Source: a bacterium (GTDB lineage Bacteria; SAR324; XYD2-FULL-50-16). Taken from it: DNA of 64,000 nucleotides. Every line of letters begins with the position of its first letter. The first letter of the stretch is position 1. The notes under the pieces are model-generated. The model made no database searches. It saw only the letters and a program-made list of their open reading frames with translations, and had not been told where the DNA came from. The stretch is from the NCBI GenBank assembly GCA_024275165.1, contig JAJRZQ010000036.1, positions 24,919 to 88,918 on the forward strand, written 5' to 3'. Shown here piece by piece: positions 18,318-27,081 of this stretch. Made by a program: the position numbers and the translations under genes.

Positions 18318-19162
18318 TTACCTAGACAGGCTTTCTGCTTGCAGAGAATAGTGATCTTTCGCTAAACGAAAGGGCTGGGTCAAAAGTCGCTCAAGGCGTA
18401 ATTCCTTTGGGTCTCGCAAGATCGTCAAGCCGATGGTTTCGCCCTCATGGCCCGCTGCGGGCTGGGAGTGATAGGTGCCAAAAAAATAATCCCACCAAGA
18501 AAGATTAAAACCAAAATTACTATTGGTCTCTCGGGTTAATACGGAGTGATGAACCCGATGAAAGTCCGGGGTCACCAAGCAAAGCCGCAGGAGGCGATCA
18601 AGGCCCAAAGGAAGCTTGATGTTTCCATGGTTGAACATGGCCATGCCATTGAGCAAGACCTCAAACAAAATCACCGCTTCAACGCTTGCCCCTAAAACCC
18701 CGACCACAACAAGCTTAATCCCCATGGAAAGGAAGATTTCTACTGGATGAAACCGCGCGCCTGTGGTGACATCATAATCCAAATCAGCATGATGCATCCG
18801 ATGGAACCGCCAAAACAGGGGAACCGCATGCGCCATGACATGCTGAAAATAGATCGCCATATCCAGCAAAACCACAGCGAGCGCCACCTCGACCCCCTGC
18901 CCCAACGCAGCCAGTTCAGCAGGCCGAACTGATTTTGGGAGGCATAAAGCGCCATCCCCGTTGCCATCAAAGGCATCCCCAATCGCAACAACAAACTGTT
19001 GAGCATCACCAAAGCCAGATTGTTCAACCAGCGTACCCCCTTGCTTTGGGTCAGTTTACGGCGTGGAGCAACCCCCTCCCAAACCGCCACGAGGGCAAAG
19101 ATTCCAAAAAAGGCGCTGAGCCGGACCCAGGTCTCGTTTATCAGGAGAAAGTTTTCCATCAC
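18318..19162 (-). pseudogene. Sterol desaturase/fatty acid hydroxylase family gene, frameshifted
   Basis: Two overlapping frames together make one complete membrane di-iron hydroxylase of about 280 residues. The first (from 19162) supplies the N-terminal membrane helices up to NQFGLLNWL. The second supplies LGQGVEVALAVVLLDMAIYF and the His clusters that bind iron: QHVMAH, FHRMHHAD, FNHGN and FHRVHHS, then WWDYFFGTYH. The join is near 18908-18910. Restoring one G (CTGCG to CTGGCG) gives an uninterrupted NWLALGQGV, exactly what the family has there. So the gene has a one-base deletion, either a genuine frameshift mutation or a sequence error. Everything else, including all His residues, is intact, which points to recent damage or error. 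Substrate unknown. Confidence 0.8.
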
Positions 19163-19270
19163 AACCGCTGCTTGAAATAAGTTTAAAAAGCTTGATTTTG
19201 GGCCATTCTTCTTGAAGGAACCTCTAAATTACAAAAAAAATTCATTCTTCCGGCAAGCAAAACAACTCTG

Positions 19271-19795
19271 CTACAGGTTTCCCAACAGCTCCAGCAAACG
19301 ACTTCCATCCTTAAAGTCTTCCTGCATCAGCACCTGCCCGGCCGGATTGAGTACCACGGTAGTGGACATGGTTCCGGAAAAGGCCCGCGTCAACGAGCCG
19401 TCGGTATCCACCAAAACCTGTGTTTTTTGATAGCCTGAGGCTTGCTGCGCCTGCCTGGCCCCCTCAATGGTTCCAGAAACAAAATCAACCAGCAGCAGCC
19501 GCGCTTGGGGGAATTGCGGCATCACCCGCAGTAGATGATCGGTATGGCTGTTGCAGACAGGGCACCACATGGTAAAATATAAAACCAAACCCTTGGCCTG
19601 GGCCGCTGCTTCCTGCAGCTTGACCTGGGCCCCTTGACTATCGGTGGCGATCAACCCCTGCAAGGGGCCTGATTGCGTTGTTGCCTCCCCTAGACGGTGA
19701 TCCTTCCCGCTAGGCAGTAAATCCCCACTCACTTCCTTGCAGCCAAAAAGCCCTAGGAGCAAGAACAAGCAAAAAAGCTTTTTAATGGAACACAT
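19271..19795 (-). CDS. Thioredoxin-like lipoprotein
   Basis: A 174-residue predicted lipoprotein (KLFCLFLLLGLFGC) with a TlpA/ResA-type thioredoxin fold: LVLYFTMWCPVCNSHTDHLL holds the WCPVC redox motif, LLLVDFVSGT follows, and a cis-Pro position is replaced around TMSTTVVLNPAGQV, where thioredoxins usually have a TP. That substitution may alter substrate handling. It would reduce or rearrange disulfides on periplasmic partners. The ATG lies 14 bases inside the end of the upstream barrel gene, so both are in one operon. The barrel protein has a Cys-Cys N-terminus that could be the client; this is inference. Confidence 0.8.
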   Translation of the reverse strand: MCSIKKLFCLFLLLGLFGCKEVSGDLLPSGKDHRLGEATTQSGPLQGLIATDSQGAQVKLQEAAAQAKGLVLYFTMWCPVCNSHTDHLLRVMPQFPQARLLLVDFVSGTIEGARQAQQASGYQKTQVLVDTDGSLTRAFSGTMSTTVVLNPAGQVLMQEDFKDGSRLLELLGNL

Positions 19796-20738
19796 GAGTC
19801 ACCTCAAAACTAAAGGTTTTTGTAATCGGAAAATTGGTTCCCCTCCCTTGCGCCCGCAAGGCTTGATTCAATTGAGTTTTATAGACCCAGGTTTTTTCCG
19901 CGTTGGAGTAACTGAAAGCCCACCCCCAAGCCTGGCGCAGCATCCCCGTGCCTTCGTTCAACTGGTGATTGATCCTCGCCGCCCCTTCTTGCAAATGGCT
20001 GAGGTTGGTATTGAGGGTGACTTCATCCAGGTTGGTCAAAAACCAAGTGTAGCTCACACTGGCCCCGCTTTGGAATCGGTTCCCCAATTGCTTTAAATAG
20101 GGGGCGACCCATTTGCCGTACTCTTGATTGACCATCCGAGGCACATGCCACCCCACCCCCCCTGAGAGGCTCGCGCTCCAGGGGTAAATGGTTTTTTCCA
20201 CCAAGGCGGTCGCCTCGAAACGATAAAAGCCCCTACCCGTAATATCGAAACTACTCGTTACCGAGTCATAAGGCGATATCCCCGTGGGAACCACCAATTT
20301 GAGCCCAAAGTAACTCGCCGGCAACCAATCTCTCGGCCTTTGGATTTGATACACACAGGTGATCTGATCAAAGTTTTCATACAAAAGCCCTAGGGTTAGG
20401 TCCCCCACCCCTTGGGTGTTGCCGCTCACCCCGGAATATTGGTTTTGATTCGCCACCCAAGAAGTCGTTGCGTTTCCCTGCCAATTGGAGGACAGACGGT
20501 AACCCACCCCGAAGTTCAGACGCCTTTGCATTAAATTGGAACCCGGCGGATCAGGGATCACCTCGCCTTGTCCATTCCAAAAGCCCTGGTAATCTTCTTC
20601 CGCCAAACCGAGGCTCATCGCGGCGGGCATGAATTTTGGAAGGGTCACCCCTCCGCCGCTTCCGCCACCACAGCAGCTTGCCGCCCAGAGCGGCCCCACC
20701 CAGAGCAGGGAGATAAAAATAAAAAATAAGCTTTTCAT
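19782..20738 (-). CDS. Outer-membrane beta-barrel protein with CCGGG mature N-terminus
   Basis: A 318-residue secreted protein. A signal peptide ends at GPLWA-A, leaving a mature N-terminus starting SCCGGGSGGG. The rest shows repeated alternating aromatic/polar strands (RRLNFGVGYRLSSNWQGN, GDLTLGLLYENFD, FSFEVTHVFH), ending in an aromatic-x-His tail, close to the terminal Phe signal of barrels. No named family is certain. Vicinal cysteines followed by glycines suggest a metal or thiol site, and the coupled thioredoxin-like lipoprotein suits this. A transport or metal-related role is inferred. It lies downstream of the YtkA/FixH-like lipoprotein in the same direction. Confidence 0.7.
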   Translation of the reverse strand: MKSLFFIFISLLWVGPLWAASCCGGGSGGGVTLPKFMPAAMSLGLAEEDYQGFWNGQGEVIPDPPGSNLMQRRLNFGVGYRLSSNWQGNATTSWVANQNQYSGVSGNTQGVGDLTLGLLYENFDQITCVYQIQRPRDWLPASYFGLKLVVPTGISPYDSVTSSFDITGRGFYRFEATALVEKTIYPWSASLSGGVGWHVPRMVNQEYGKWVAPYLKQLGNRFQSGASVSYTWFLTNLDEVTLNTNLSHLQEGAARINHQLNEGTGMLRQAWGWAFSYSNAEKTWVYKTQLNQALRAQGRGTNFPITKTFSFEVTHVFH

Positions 20739-20785
20739 GTTGTTTTTTGAAACGCCCGCCGGGGCCTTGCCCCGGCAAGCAATTT

Positions 20786-22411
20786 TTAAAGGGTAAAGGT
20801 AAAGGTTTGATAGCCGTTGCTGCCCGCGGCAGCCTGGCCATCGGTGGTCTTTTGCTCTCCATTCACGCTCAAGCGGACAAAAACCGAATTGGCCTTGCCT
20901 GAAGTCAAACCCAAGCCCGTTGCCTTATATTTCCCCTTGCCCAAATCGCTCATGACAGTCCAGGTTGTTTGGTCCATACTCGCCTCTGCGACAACCTGAT
21001 TCACTGTTAAGGCGTAGCCGGTTCCACTGTTTAAAACCAAACCAGAAACCAAAGCCGGAACACTCATCATGGATTCACCAACGGCGATAAAAAAAGTGGC
21101 GCTTTGGGCAGCGGTATCCAAGCTCTCCTTAAACAGGTAGTAGGGGCGGGCTTCCATACCCCCGGCCATGGCCATTCGCTGATCCTTGACCCCTTTCAAA
21201 TCAACGCGAACTCCATCGCCCGTCCCCATCTTCACGCTAGGGAAAAAGGTCACGCTTTCGCTGGCGCTGTTTTGGGTTATTTTTACCCCTAAAGACCAAA
21301 TCCCCATCGACATGTTATTTACGCTGCTCGCCATGAGATAATACAAAGCGCAAGTAAAAACAGTTGCCTCACTCGCGCTTTGGGCGCAGCCTGCTTGGGG
21401 TGTCCCATGCGTCATGCTGGGCATACGCATTTTCGGGGTGAGGCTCAAGCTGGGCAGACTCGCCAAGGGCGAGCCGTTTAAATCCGTCACTTTTAGACTA
21501 AATTGAGTCTTGCCTTGCATCGCCTCCTGCGCCCCAGGGATATATTCCACCTTGTAACTCGTTGAATAAAGAACCTTGGTAAAGGGTAAACTTCCCAATT
21601 TATCGGTGGTGAGACCGCTTTGGTTGCGTGTCGAATCTAAAAACTCCAACATGGACAAGGCAAATTGGTTCGCCCCATCTTTTGGTAGTTTTTTGGCCCC
21701 CAGCATGACGGTGGCGCTGCCGGCCAAGCCGTTGAGGGTTCCATCGGCCAAATCTTGCCCCAAAGCCCGCAACATCGCTATCTGCTGGGTCTCGTCTTTG
21801 GTTAGCTTAAAGGCCATTTGGCTAAAGGCGGCGGCGCGAAACCCAGCAAGCTTTGCCTCTAAGGTCTCCTTACCTGTCATGACCTGAGTTACTTCCACCG
21901 GCTTTTGGGCCTGTTGGGGCTGAAACCCAAAATGGGTCAAAAAGGCCTGCTCCGCCGCCAACGCGGCTACCTCTAAGGAGGTCACCCCGCTATGGTATCG
22001 GCTCCAATCCTTTGCCGCCCGCTCAATGAGGGTGGTCGCCGGGTCCAAGGTCACCAGAGGGGCCGCCCCCACGAGAGAGTTCCCGGCAATCACCGCGCTC
22101 AGGCCTTCGCTCCCCAAGGTGACTTGCTGGCCTGTCGCCTCGTCTTCATAACTCCCCCCCGAGCTTTGGATCACCAAAGTCGATTTAAGGTCATCTGCCT
22201 TGAGGGTGAGCTGAAACTCTCCCTTCAGGCTCTGTGTCGTGCCTAAGGATTGACCTGCCGCGTCATAAGCGGTCACCTTGGCCCCGTCCAACAACCCCGC
22301 CATGAGGGTGCCGTCTAAAACAATGTCATTGCCGATAGTATTGCTTTTACATCCCGCTAAAACCAAAGCGACCCAAAAGCCGACCTGGATCAAATTGAAT
22401 CTTTTTTTCAT
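20786..22411 (-). CDS. Lipoprotein with YtkA/FixH-like segment
   Basis: A 541-residue lipoprotein (VGFWVALVLAGC lipobox). The N-terminal third looks like a surface carboxypeptidase-regulatory-like fold (AGLLDGAKVTAYDAAGQSLG) followed by helices. Around residues 310-350 it has FSLKVTDLNGSPLASL and then KMRMPSMTHGTP, the Met/His-rich MP-M-HG pattern of YtkA/FixH-like domains, often linked to copper handling. A second Met-rich stretch, RMAMAGGMEARP, follows. I chose ATG 22411: its Shine-Dalgarno GGAG lies within the first codons of an in-frame upstream ATG (22423), six bases before it. Copper binding is inferred from Met/His content and neighbours; no enzyme motif is visible. Confidence 0.75.
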   Translation of the reverse strand: MKKRFNLIQVGFWVALVLAGCKSNTIGNDIVLDGTLMAGLLDGAKVTAYDAAGQSLGTTQSLKGEFQLTLKADDLKSTLVIQSSGGSYEDEATGQQVTLGSEGLSAVIAGNSLVGAAPLVTLDPATTLIERAAKDWSRYHSGVTSLEVAALAAEQAFLTHFGFQPQQAQKPVEVTQVMTGKETLEAKLAGFRAAAFSQMAFKLTKDETQQIAMLRALGQDLADGTLNGLAGSATVMLGAKKLPKDGANQFALSMLEFLDSTRNQSGLTTDKLGSLPFTKVLYSTSYKVEYIPGAQEAMQGKTQFSLKVTDLNGSPLASLPSLSLTPKMRMPSMTHGTPQAGCAQSASEATVFTCALYYLMASSVNNMSMGIWSLGVKITQNSASESVTFFPSVKMGTGDGVRVDLKGVKDQRMAMAGGMEARPYYLFKESLDTAAQSATFFIAVGESMMSVPALVSGLVLNSGTGYALTVNQVVAEASMDQTTWTVMSDLGKGKYKATGLGLTSGKANSVFVRLSVNGEQKTTDGQAAAGSNGYQTFTFTL

Positions 22412-22523
22412 GAGAGTCTCCATTTTTAAAGCAGAGGTCTTTGCATAAAAACCTAAAGTAAACTGCCTTTAAATTTAGTTAAAAAATCAACTTATCAATT
22501 GAAAAACAAAGGGGTATGCCCAC

Positions 22524-22566
22524 AAGCAATCCGCCCCAGGCAGGATGCGCCTAGAGGCGGATGCTT
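22524..22566. other. Strong intergenic hairpin
   Basis: AAGCAATCCGCC pairs with GGCGGATGCTT with a single bulged base, and an inner AGGC/GCCT pair adds a second stem. It lies in the 250-base gap between the DUF2946-like gene and the lipoprotein gene, both read on the minus strand. No T-run follows directly, so it could be a processing site, a leader structure or a weak terminator. Confidence 0.4.
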
Positions 22567-22662
22567 GCATGCTTTCCCTTCCGTTGAGACCTAAACCCCT
22601 ACGCTCTTTGGCCAAACAAAACTCAGCCAGAACAGGGTAAGGCATACCTTAAAAAAGAAATT

Positions 22663-23082
22663 TTAAACTAAAGGCGGGCCCCGAGGTGGGGAATGGACTT
22701 GAAAAGAAGTAGGAATGACCTGTAAGACACCTGACGGAATCTTCCAGGCTAAGCAAACCATTGGCAAAAGGAGCGTGCTGCTCGCGAGCGGACCACCTGT
22801 AGCCGCGTGACAATATTTACAGTGATCCGAGCCCTGCCCCCCCTTTGGAGGCGCAGGGCTGGAAGAAGGATTTGTGGAAGCTCCCCCCGACTTGGCCCTA
22901 GAGACCGTCCCCGCATGGTCGTGGTGATGCGCCCCTCCCGCAGCAGAGGCAACTTGACTCAACAAAGCCTTGCCGGCCTTGAAGGTGGCGCAATGCGAGG
23001 CGCTCCATCCTAAGCTGACGGTTAAAGCGACCGCGCTCAAGAGGCTGACCAATCGAATCAAAATGGGTTTGGTTTCGTTCAT
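22663..23082 (-). CDS. DUF2946-like His/Cys-rich membrane or secreted protein
   Basis: A 139-residue protein with an N-terminal hydrophobic segment (LIRLVSLLSAVALTVSLGW), a His cluster (AHHHDHAG), a Ser/Pro/Gly linker, then DHCKYCHA and another hydrophobic stretch. The single H-C-x-x-C-H element after a low-complexity His region is the pattern of DUF2946 proteins, small proteins commonly found next to copper-related outer-membrane receptors. The HxxxCxxCH motif also resembles a haem site, but without other cytochrome features. It is part of the minus-strand envelope cluster. Start uncertain; no clear ribosome binding site. Confidence 0.55.
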   Translation of the reverse strand: MNETKPILIRLVSLLSAVALTVSLGWSASHCATFKAGKALLSQVASAAGGAHHHDHAGTVSRAKSGGASTNPSSSPAPPKGGQGSDHCKYCHAATGGPLASSTLLLPMVCLAWKIPSGVLQVIPTSFQVHSPPRGPPLV

Positions 23083-23157
23083 AGAGGCACCAAGAAGGAT
23101 GCTTCCAGACTACGCACCCTCTTCTCTGCCGAACAAGTAAAAAACTGTAACAAAGTA

Positions 23158-23697
23158 TCAACGAAGGAGGGGATTTAAAGCCTGTCGTAAACTTTCCTTT
23201 AATCCAGGGTCAAACCCGGCGTGACGGTAGACCTCCTGCCCTTGGGCATTGTAAAGGAGCAGGTAGGGTAGGCCGGAAACGAGAAAACGATCATAGGCCT
23301 CAGCTACATTGGGGATAAAGATGGGCAACAAAATCCCCGTGACTCGCAAAAAAGCGGGGATGCGGGTTCGCAGTTCCTCCTCATCGAGATTCACATAGAA
23401 AAATTTGACCCCTTGAGGCTGGTACTGTTCCTTTAATTCATTCAAAATAGGCGCCTCTAATCGGCAAGGGTAGCAGGTGACGGAAAAAAAAGCCAAGACC
23501 AAGGGCTGCCCCCCCTGCAAAGACTTTAAATCTATTTGCTTTGCGGAAGAAAACAACCTCCCTTGAATCGCGGGAATCGTCGACTCACCCAGGGCAAGCA
23601 CAGGCAAAGCCGATAAAAAAAACAAAACAAAAAAAACGCTCCAGCGATAAAACCTCTGCCCCGCCGGAGGGGTCTTTAACCAGGTTGGATATTTCAA
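23158..23697 (-). CDS. TlpA-like thioredoxin-family protein
   Basis: A 179-residue exported protein: an N-terminal membrane/signal segment (YRWSVFFVLFFLSALPVLAL), then a redoxin fold with LVLAFFSVTCYPCRLEAPIL, where CYPC is the redox motif, FFYVNLDEEE, and VSGLPYLLLYNAQGQEV holding the cis-Pro. It probably exchanges disulfides in the periplasm. The start is the TTG at 23697, which overlaps the stop of the carboxypeptidase gene as TTGA and has GAGAG six bases upstream. It is therefore translationally coupled to that broken gene. A second thioredoxin-like gene of the cluster is at 19271. Confidence 0.8.
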   Translation of the reverse strand: MKYPTWLKTPPAGQRFYRWSVFFVLFFLSALPVLALGESTIPAIQGRLFSSAKQIDLKSLQGGQPLVLAFFSVTCYPCRLEAPILNELKEQYQPQGVKFFYVNLDEEELRTRIPAFLRVTGILLPIFIPNVAEAYDRFLVSGLPYLLLYNAQGQEVYRHAGFDPGLKESLRQALNPLLR

Positions 23698-25826
23698 CGG
23701 TAACTCTCGATCAGCAGGTCAAGCACCTTGCGGCGCGCGCGCTGGTTGTTGTTGAGCATGATCACAAAGGGCTTCCATTGATCCTCATCCGTATAGATAT
23801 AGCCCGCGAGGTTGGAAACTCGGTCCAAAGTGCCGGACTTTGCCAAGATACGCGATGTCTTGCTGGCCTCGGCCAAATCACTAAAATGCGAACGCTTGAG
23901 TTAAGGCAAGAGATGCTTGTAAGGCTTAAAGTAATCCAAAAGCTGGGTCATCCCTTTTAGGGTCATGCGATTTTTCCTAGAAAGACCGCTCCCCTCCACC
24001 AACGCCACCTCTTTCGGGCTTAAGCCCACCTCCTTTTGTAAAAAGTTTCTCAAAAGATAAACCCCGTCCTCAATTTTCGCGGGGCTGCCGAACTTCTTTA
24101 AAGCCATGTCCAACACCAGTTGATTGGCAATGAAGTTGCTCGATTCGGCCAGCATGACGCGGATCACCTCCTCTAAGAAGGCAGAAGAAGAATAGCGTAA
24201 AATCGGGGTCGCTGTCGGTGCCTGGCCAATACGCGGTTCTTGGGCAAGCCGCATCCCCTTTTGTTTAAAAATAGCCTCGGCCAGTTCCAAGGTGTATTGG
24301 GTTCCCTCACGGGCATTGCGCGCCACCGCAAAATGATGCATTGCCGGAGGGAAGGAGCGCGCCCTTTTTTCCGCCTTATGGGTGAGGGGGGTATTCGCCT
24401 CTAAGCTGCGAACCCGCCGACCGGGCAGCACTTCAACCCGAGCCGTGTTTTGGTTCACCGCCAAAGCACCAATGGGGGCATCCCACACCTGTACGCTCAC
24501 CACCCTCCCGTCAAAATCAGGGCGAATCTCAAAGGCGGTGTCATCGGCCACCAAGCCCCGCAAGGGGTGGGTAAAAACCCCGAGGGATTTTAATTGATCC
24601 CCTAAAGCATGCAGATCCCGACTGGAAAAGGAAGGGTCGCCAAAGCCCTTTAAGTAAAGCGTGCCCCCCTCAAAATACACCTCAGTGCGAAAGCGGTGCT
24701 TTTTCCCTAAAATATATAAGGCCGCGGCAGCGGTGGCCACCTTGGTCAAGCTGGCGGGGATATAATTCCCCTCTTGATAAAGCAGGTCAGGGCGTTGTAC
24801 TTCCCCCACCATGACCCCGCCGCTCTCAAAAAGGTTTTTCAAACGGGCTTCTAAGCGCTCCTTGCCTTTTGCCTCACGGATCAACAGGGTCACCGTTGCC
24901 ACGGCAGAAGGACTATAGGGGTCGCGCGCGAGAAAGTGAAAGCTATCCTTCCCCTTAAACCCGGGGTTGGGTTGATAGACCAAGGCCCCCTCTCGCGAGA
25001 TCAACTGCCCAAAACGAGGCTGACTCAAAAGCTCATAGGTTAAGGGGTCTTTTTCCGCGTCCGTTGCCTTTAAGTGAAACGAGATCGCTTGATCCTTCTC
25101 ACTTTGCAGGTGGATGTCCTTTACCATGGGGGCTTGATTTTTTTCACCGACACGAATTTCGATGCGCCCCACCTCCCCTTGAGAAAAGGTATCTTCCCCG
25201 GCAAAAACAATCCAATCTGTTCCCGTATAACCCGGTGCGGGCAGGTATTCCAAGTAGGGAGGCTCCCCCTTGAGCTCACCGTGCCCCGGCGCCTGCAAGA
25301 TCCGGTAGGTAATGAAGTCTCCATCTGCGTCAATCGCTTGCAGCTTAATCGCCGCGCTTTTGTTTTTTTCTACCCTGACGCGATAACTTTTCGCCCGTGG
25401 AGCATCGTTTTTCCCCTTGACCTCCAACTCCACCCAACCCGCTGAGCTTTCCGACTCGCCATGGCGCACCGTAAACTCAAAATGGTCTTTGCCAAAAAAA
25501 TCGGGCTCTGGAATATAGGTTACCTTGGGAGGGGCCCCCTGCAAGCGCCCCTGTTGCGGTGGACGAGAAATATGAATAAAGTCTTCTGCTTGCATGCCTT
25601 TGGCTCGCAGCACAATATCAAGCTTCGATTCCTCCTCCAAAACCAGTTTTTGGCTGACGGGGCTAGCGCCGTTTGGAGAAAGAATAAAAAAAACCAAACC
25701 CACCGTCAGGGCAACACCAACAACCAGCGCCCCCGCGCCTGCAACGGCTTGAAGCGAAGAGGGCGACGGCAACCGTTTATTTTTAAACGGGGTTAAAAAC
25801 TTCAACAGGGTAGACAAATTCACCAT
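23694..25826 (-). pseudogene. PBP4-type D-Ala-D-Ala carboxypeptidase with Ig-like N-terminal repeats, split by in-frame TAA
   Basis: A membrane anchor near residues 27-50 is followed by three cadherin/Big-type repeats (HISRPPQQGRLQGAPPKVTY and FFGKDHFEFTVRHGESE recur three times with the xxGxxxFxF pattern), then a PBP4/DacB peptidase domain with active-site ASLTK (S359, K362) and ESSNF (S562-N564). At codon 642 (23903-23901) a TAA ends the frame. The same frame continues with LKRSHFSDLAEASKTSRIL, then AKSGTL, the KTG-equivalent motif, then AGYIYTDEDQW. Family members normally have an LP-x-GxDGTL stretch just where the stop lies, so a few residues appear deleted at the lesion. Without the KSG motif the product should be inactive. 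Real mutation, readthrough and sequence error are all open. Confidence 0.75.
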
Positions 25827-25838
25827 GGAGCAAAAACC

Positions 25839-26441
25839 TTAAAAATTAAAATCCCAATTCTGCACATAGGCGATTTGCGCCTTGTTCAAGGGGCTGTTGT
25901 TAAATCCGCCGGATTGATGCAAGCGCCAAGTATATTCAATCGAGCCTAAACGCCCGATGCCGAAACCGGCAAAAAAATGCAAGAACAAGCCCTCTCCTTG
26001 ATAATAGGTGCCCTGCTTTACCTCGGACAACTGTCCCGGGTCATCTCTACTGATAAAGGCGCGATAGTAGCCGAGACGGCTTCCCCACCTCAACCAAAGT
26101 TTATCCCAAATCGGCAATTTTTGGGAAAGGTTTGCCTTATTTCCCCAAAAAGACTCAAAAGCCGCCCCAAACCCGTCCATGTAGTAAAAAGTCTTATTCG
26201 AGGTAGATTGCGTTCGATGGTAATAGGCTCCATAGGAGTAGCCTTCTGCTTGTTCTTCCAACAAAGTGGCTTGCAATCCGTAGGCCTGTTTATCCGAAAA
26301 ACCGCTATCGACCTCTGAAAGTCCATAGTTTTTATAGGTTGCCGTTACGCCTGCCTGCAACACATAGTTTTTTGACCCCCCATGGGCCGCCGGCAAAAAA
26401 CCCAAAAAAGAAAGGAAAAAAAACAAAAGAATGCGCTTCAT
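25839..26441 (-). CDS. Predicted outer-membrane beta-barrel protein
   Basis: A 200-residue secreted protein: signal peptide RILLFFFLSFLGFLPAAHG, then alternating amphipathic strands rich in Tyr and Gly (YVLQAGVTATYKNYGL, YGLQATLLEEQAEGYSYGAY, LWLRWGSRLGYYRAFI) and a C-terminal YVQNWDFNF ending in Phe, the usual outer-membrane barrel signal. The small size suggests an eight-stranded barrel. I prefer ATG 26441; the frame is open to a GTG at 26486 but that adds 15 residues before the signal peptide. No specific family. It precedes the carboxypeptidase gene in the same direction. Confidence 0.7.
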   Translation of the reverse strand: MKRILLFFFLSFLGFLPAAHGGSKNYVLQAGVTATYKNYGLSEVDSGFSDKQAYGLQATLLEEQAEGYSYGAYYHRTQSTSNKTFYYMDGFGAAFESFWGNKANLSQKLPIWDKLWLRWGSRLGYYRAFISRDDPGQLSEVKQGTYYQGEGLFLHFFAGFGIGRLGSIEYTWRLHQSGGFNNSPLNKAQIAYVQNWDFNF

Positions 26442-26566
26442 TGATTTGAATTTGCTTAAATTTTTATTTTCTCGTGCTTGGTTCACTGTGTCAATGCCAA
26501 TTCCTTGACTTTGCGGGGCGCCTGCCGCAAAATATGCCGTATTGCAAATTTTTCCCCTAATAGGCC

Positions 26567-26779
26567 ATGCAGGATACCATTCAATATCTCGCCCATCTTC
26601 CCGGACTCACCGCTTTCTTGCTCCTCTTTTCTTGCGTTTTAATCGGCATGGATTTGCGTAAATTATATCGGTACGCCACCATGACCGAAAAACCGAAAAA
26701 CTTTCGCTTTCGCTATATTCTACCGGGAATCACAATTTTTACCTTGGGTTTTATGCTGCTCCGGGTAGCGAGCGAATAG
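26567..26779 (+). CDS. Small two-helix membrane protein
   Basis: A 70-residue protein with hydrophobic segments LTAFLLLFSCVLIGM and YILPGITIFTLGFMLL separated by a basic loop (DLRKLYRYATMTEKPKNFRF). An AGG lies a few bases upstream of the ATG. No family recognised. Both predicted ends would be on the same side of the inner membrane. Confidence 0.5.
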   Translation: MQDTIQYLAHLPGLTAFLLLFSCVLIGMDLRKLYRYATMTEKPKNFRFRYILPGITIFTLGFMLLRVASE

Positions 26780-27081
26780 GCAAACCATCCAATCGCTCCC
26801 TTAAAAAAGGGTTCCACTGCCCCCTCCAAAAAAAAAGTAGAACCCACCCCCTCGACTCCCCCCAAAGCCCGCATTCTGCGATATAGTATAATTTATTGTT
26901 TTTTAAATATAATTTAGCTCTTTAGAAGCGCCTTCACTAAGGTCGCAATTCCTTCTTGCTCGTCCTTTAGTCCTTTTGATTGAAGAAGAAGGTTGCTTTT
27001 ATATTTTATTTTATATAATTTGTAGAAAATTATCCTCTAAGGAGCCGCAGAGCCGCCGTTTCTCTAATCCTAAAAAATCTT
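26780..27081. other. Intergenic, AT-rich promoter-like region
   Basis: No gene seen. The left part has a short stem CCCTT/AAGGG around 26808-26820. The remainder becomes very AT-rich, with TATAGTATAATTTATT near 26883 and a run of TATATTTTATTTTATATAAT near 27001, suggesting promoter activity towards the NYN gene. I could not fix -35 and -10 boxes with confidence. Confidence 0.35.
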
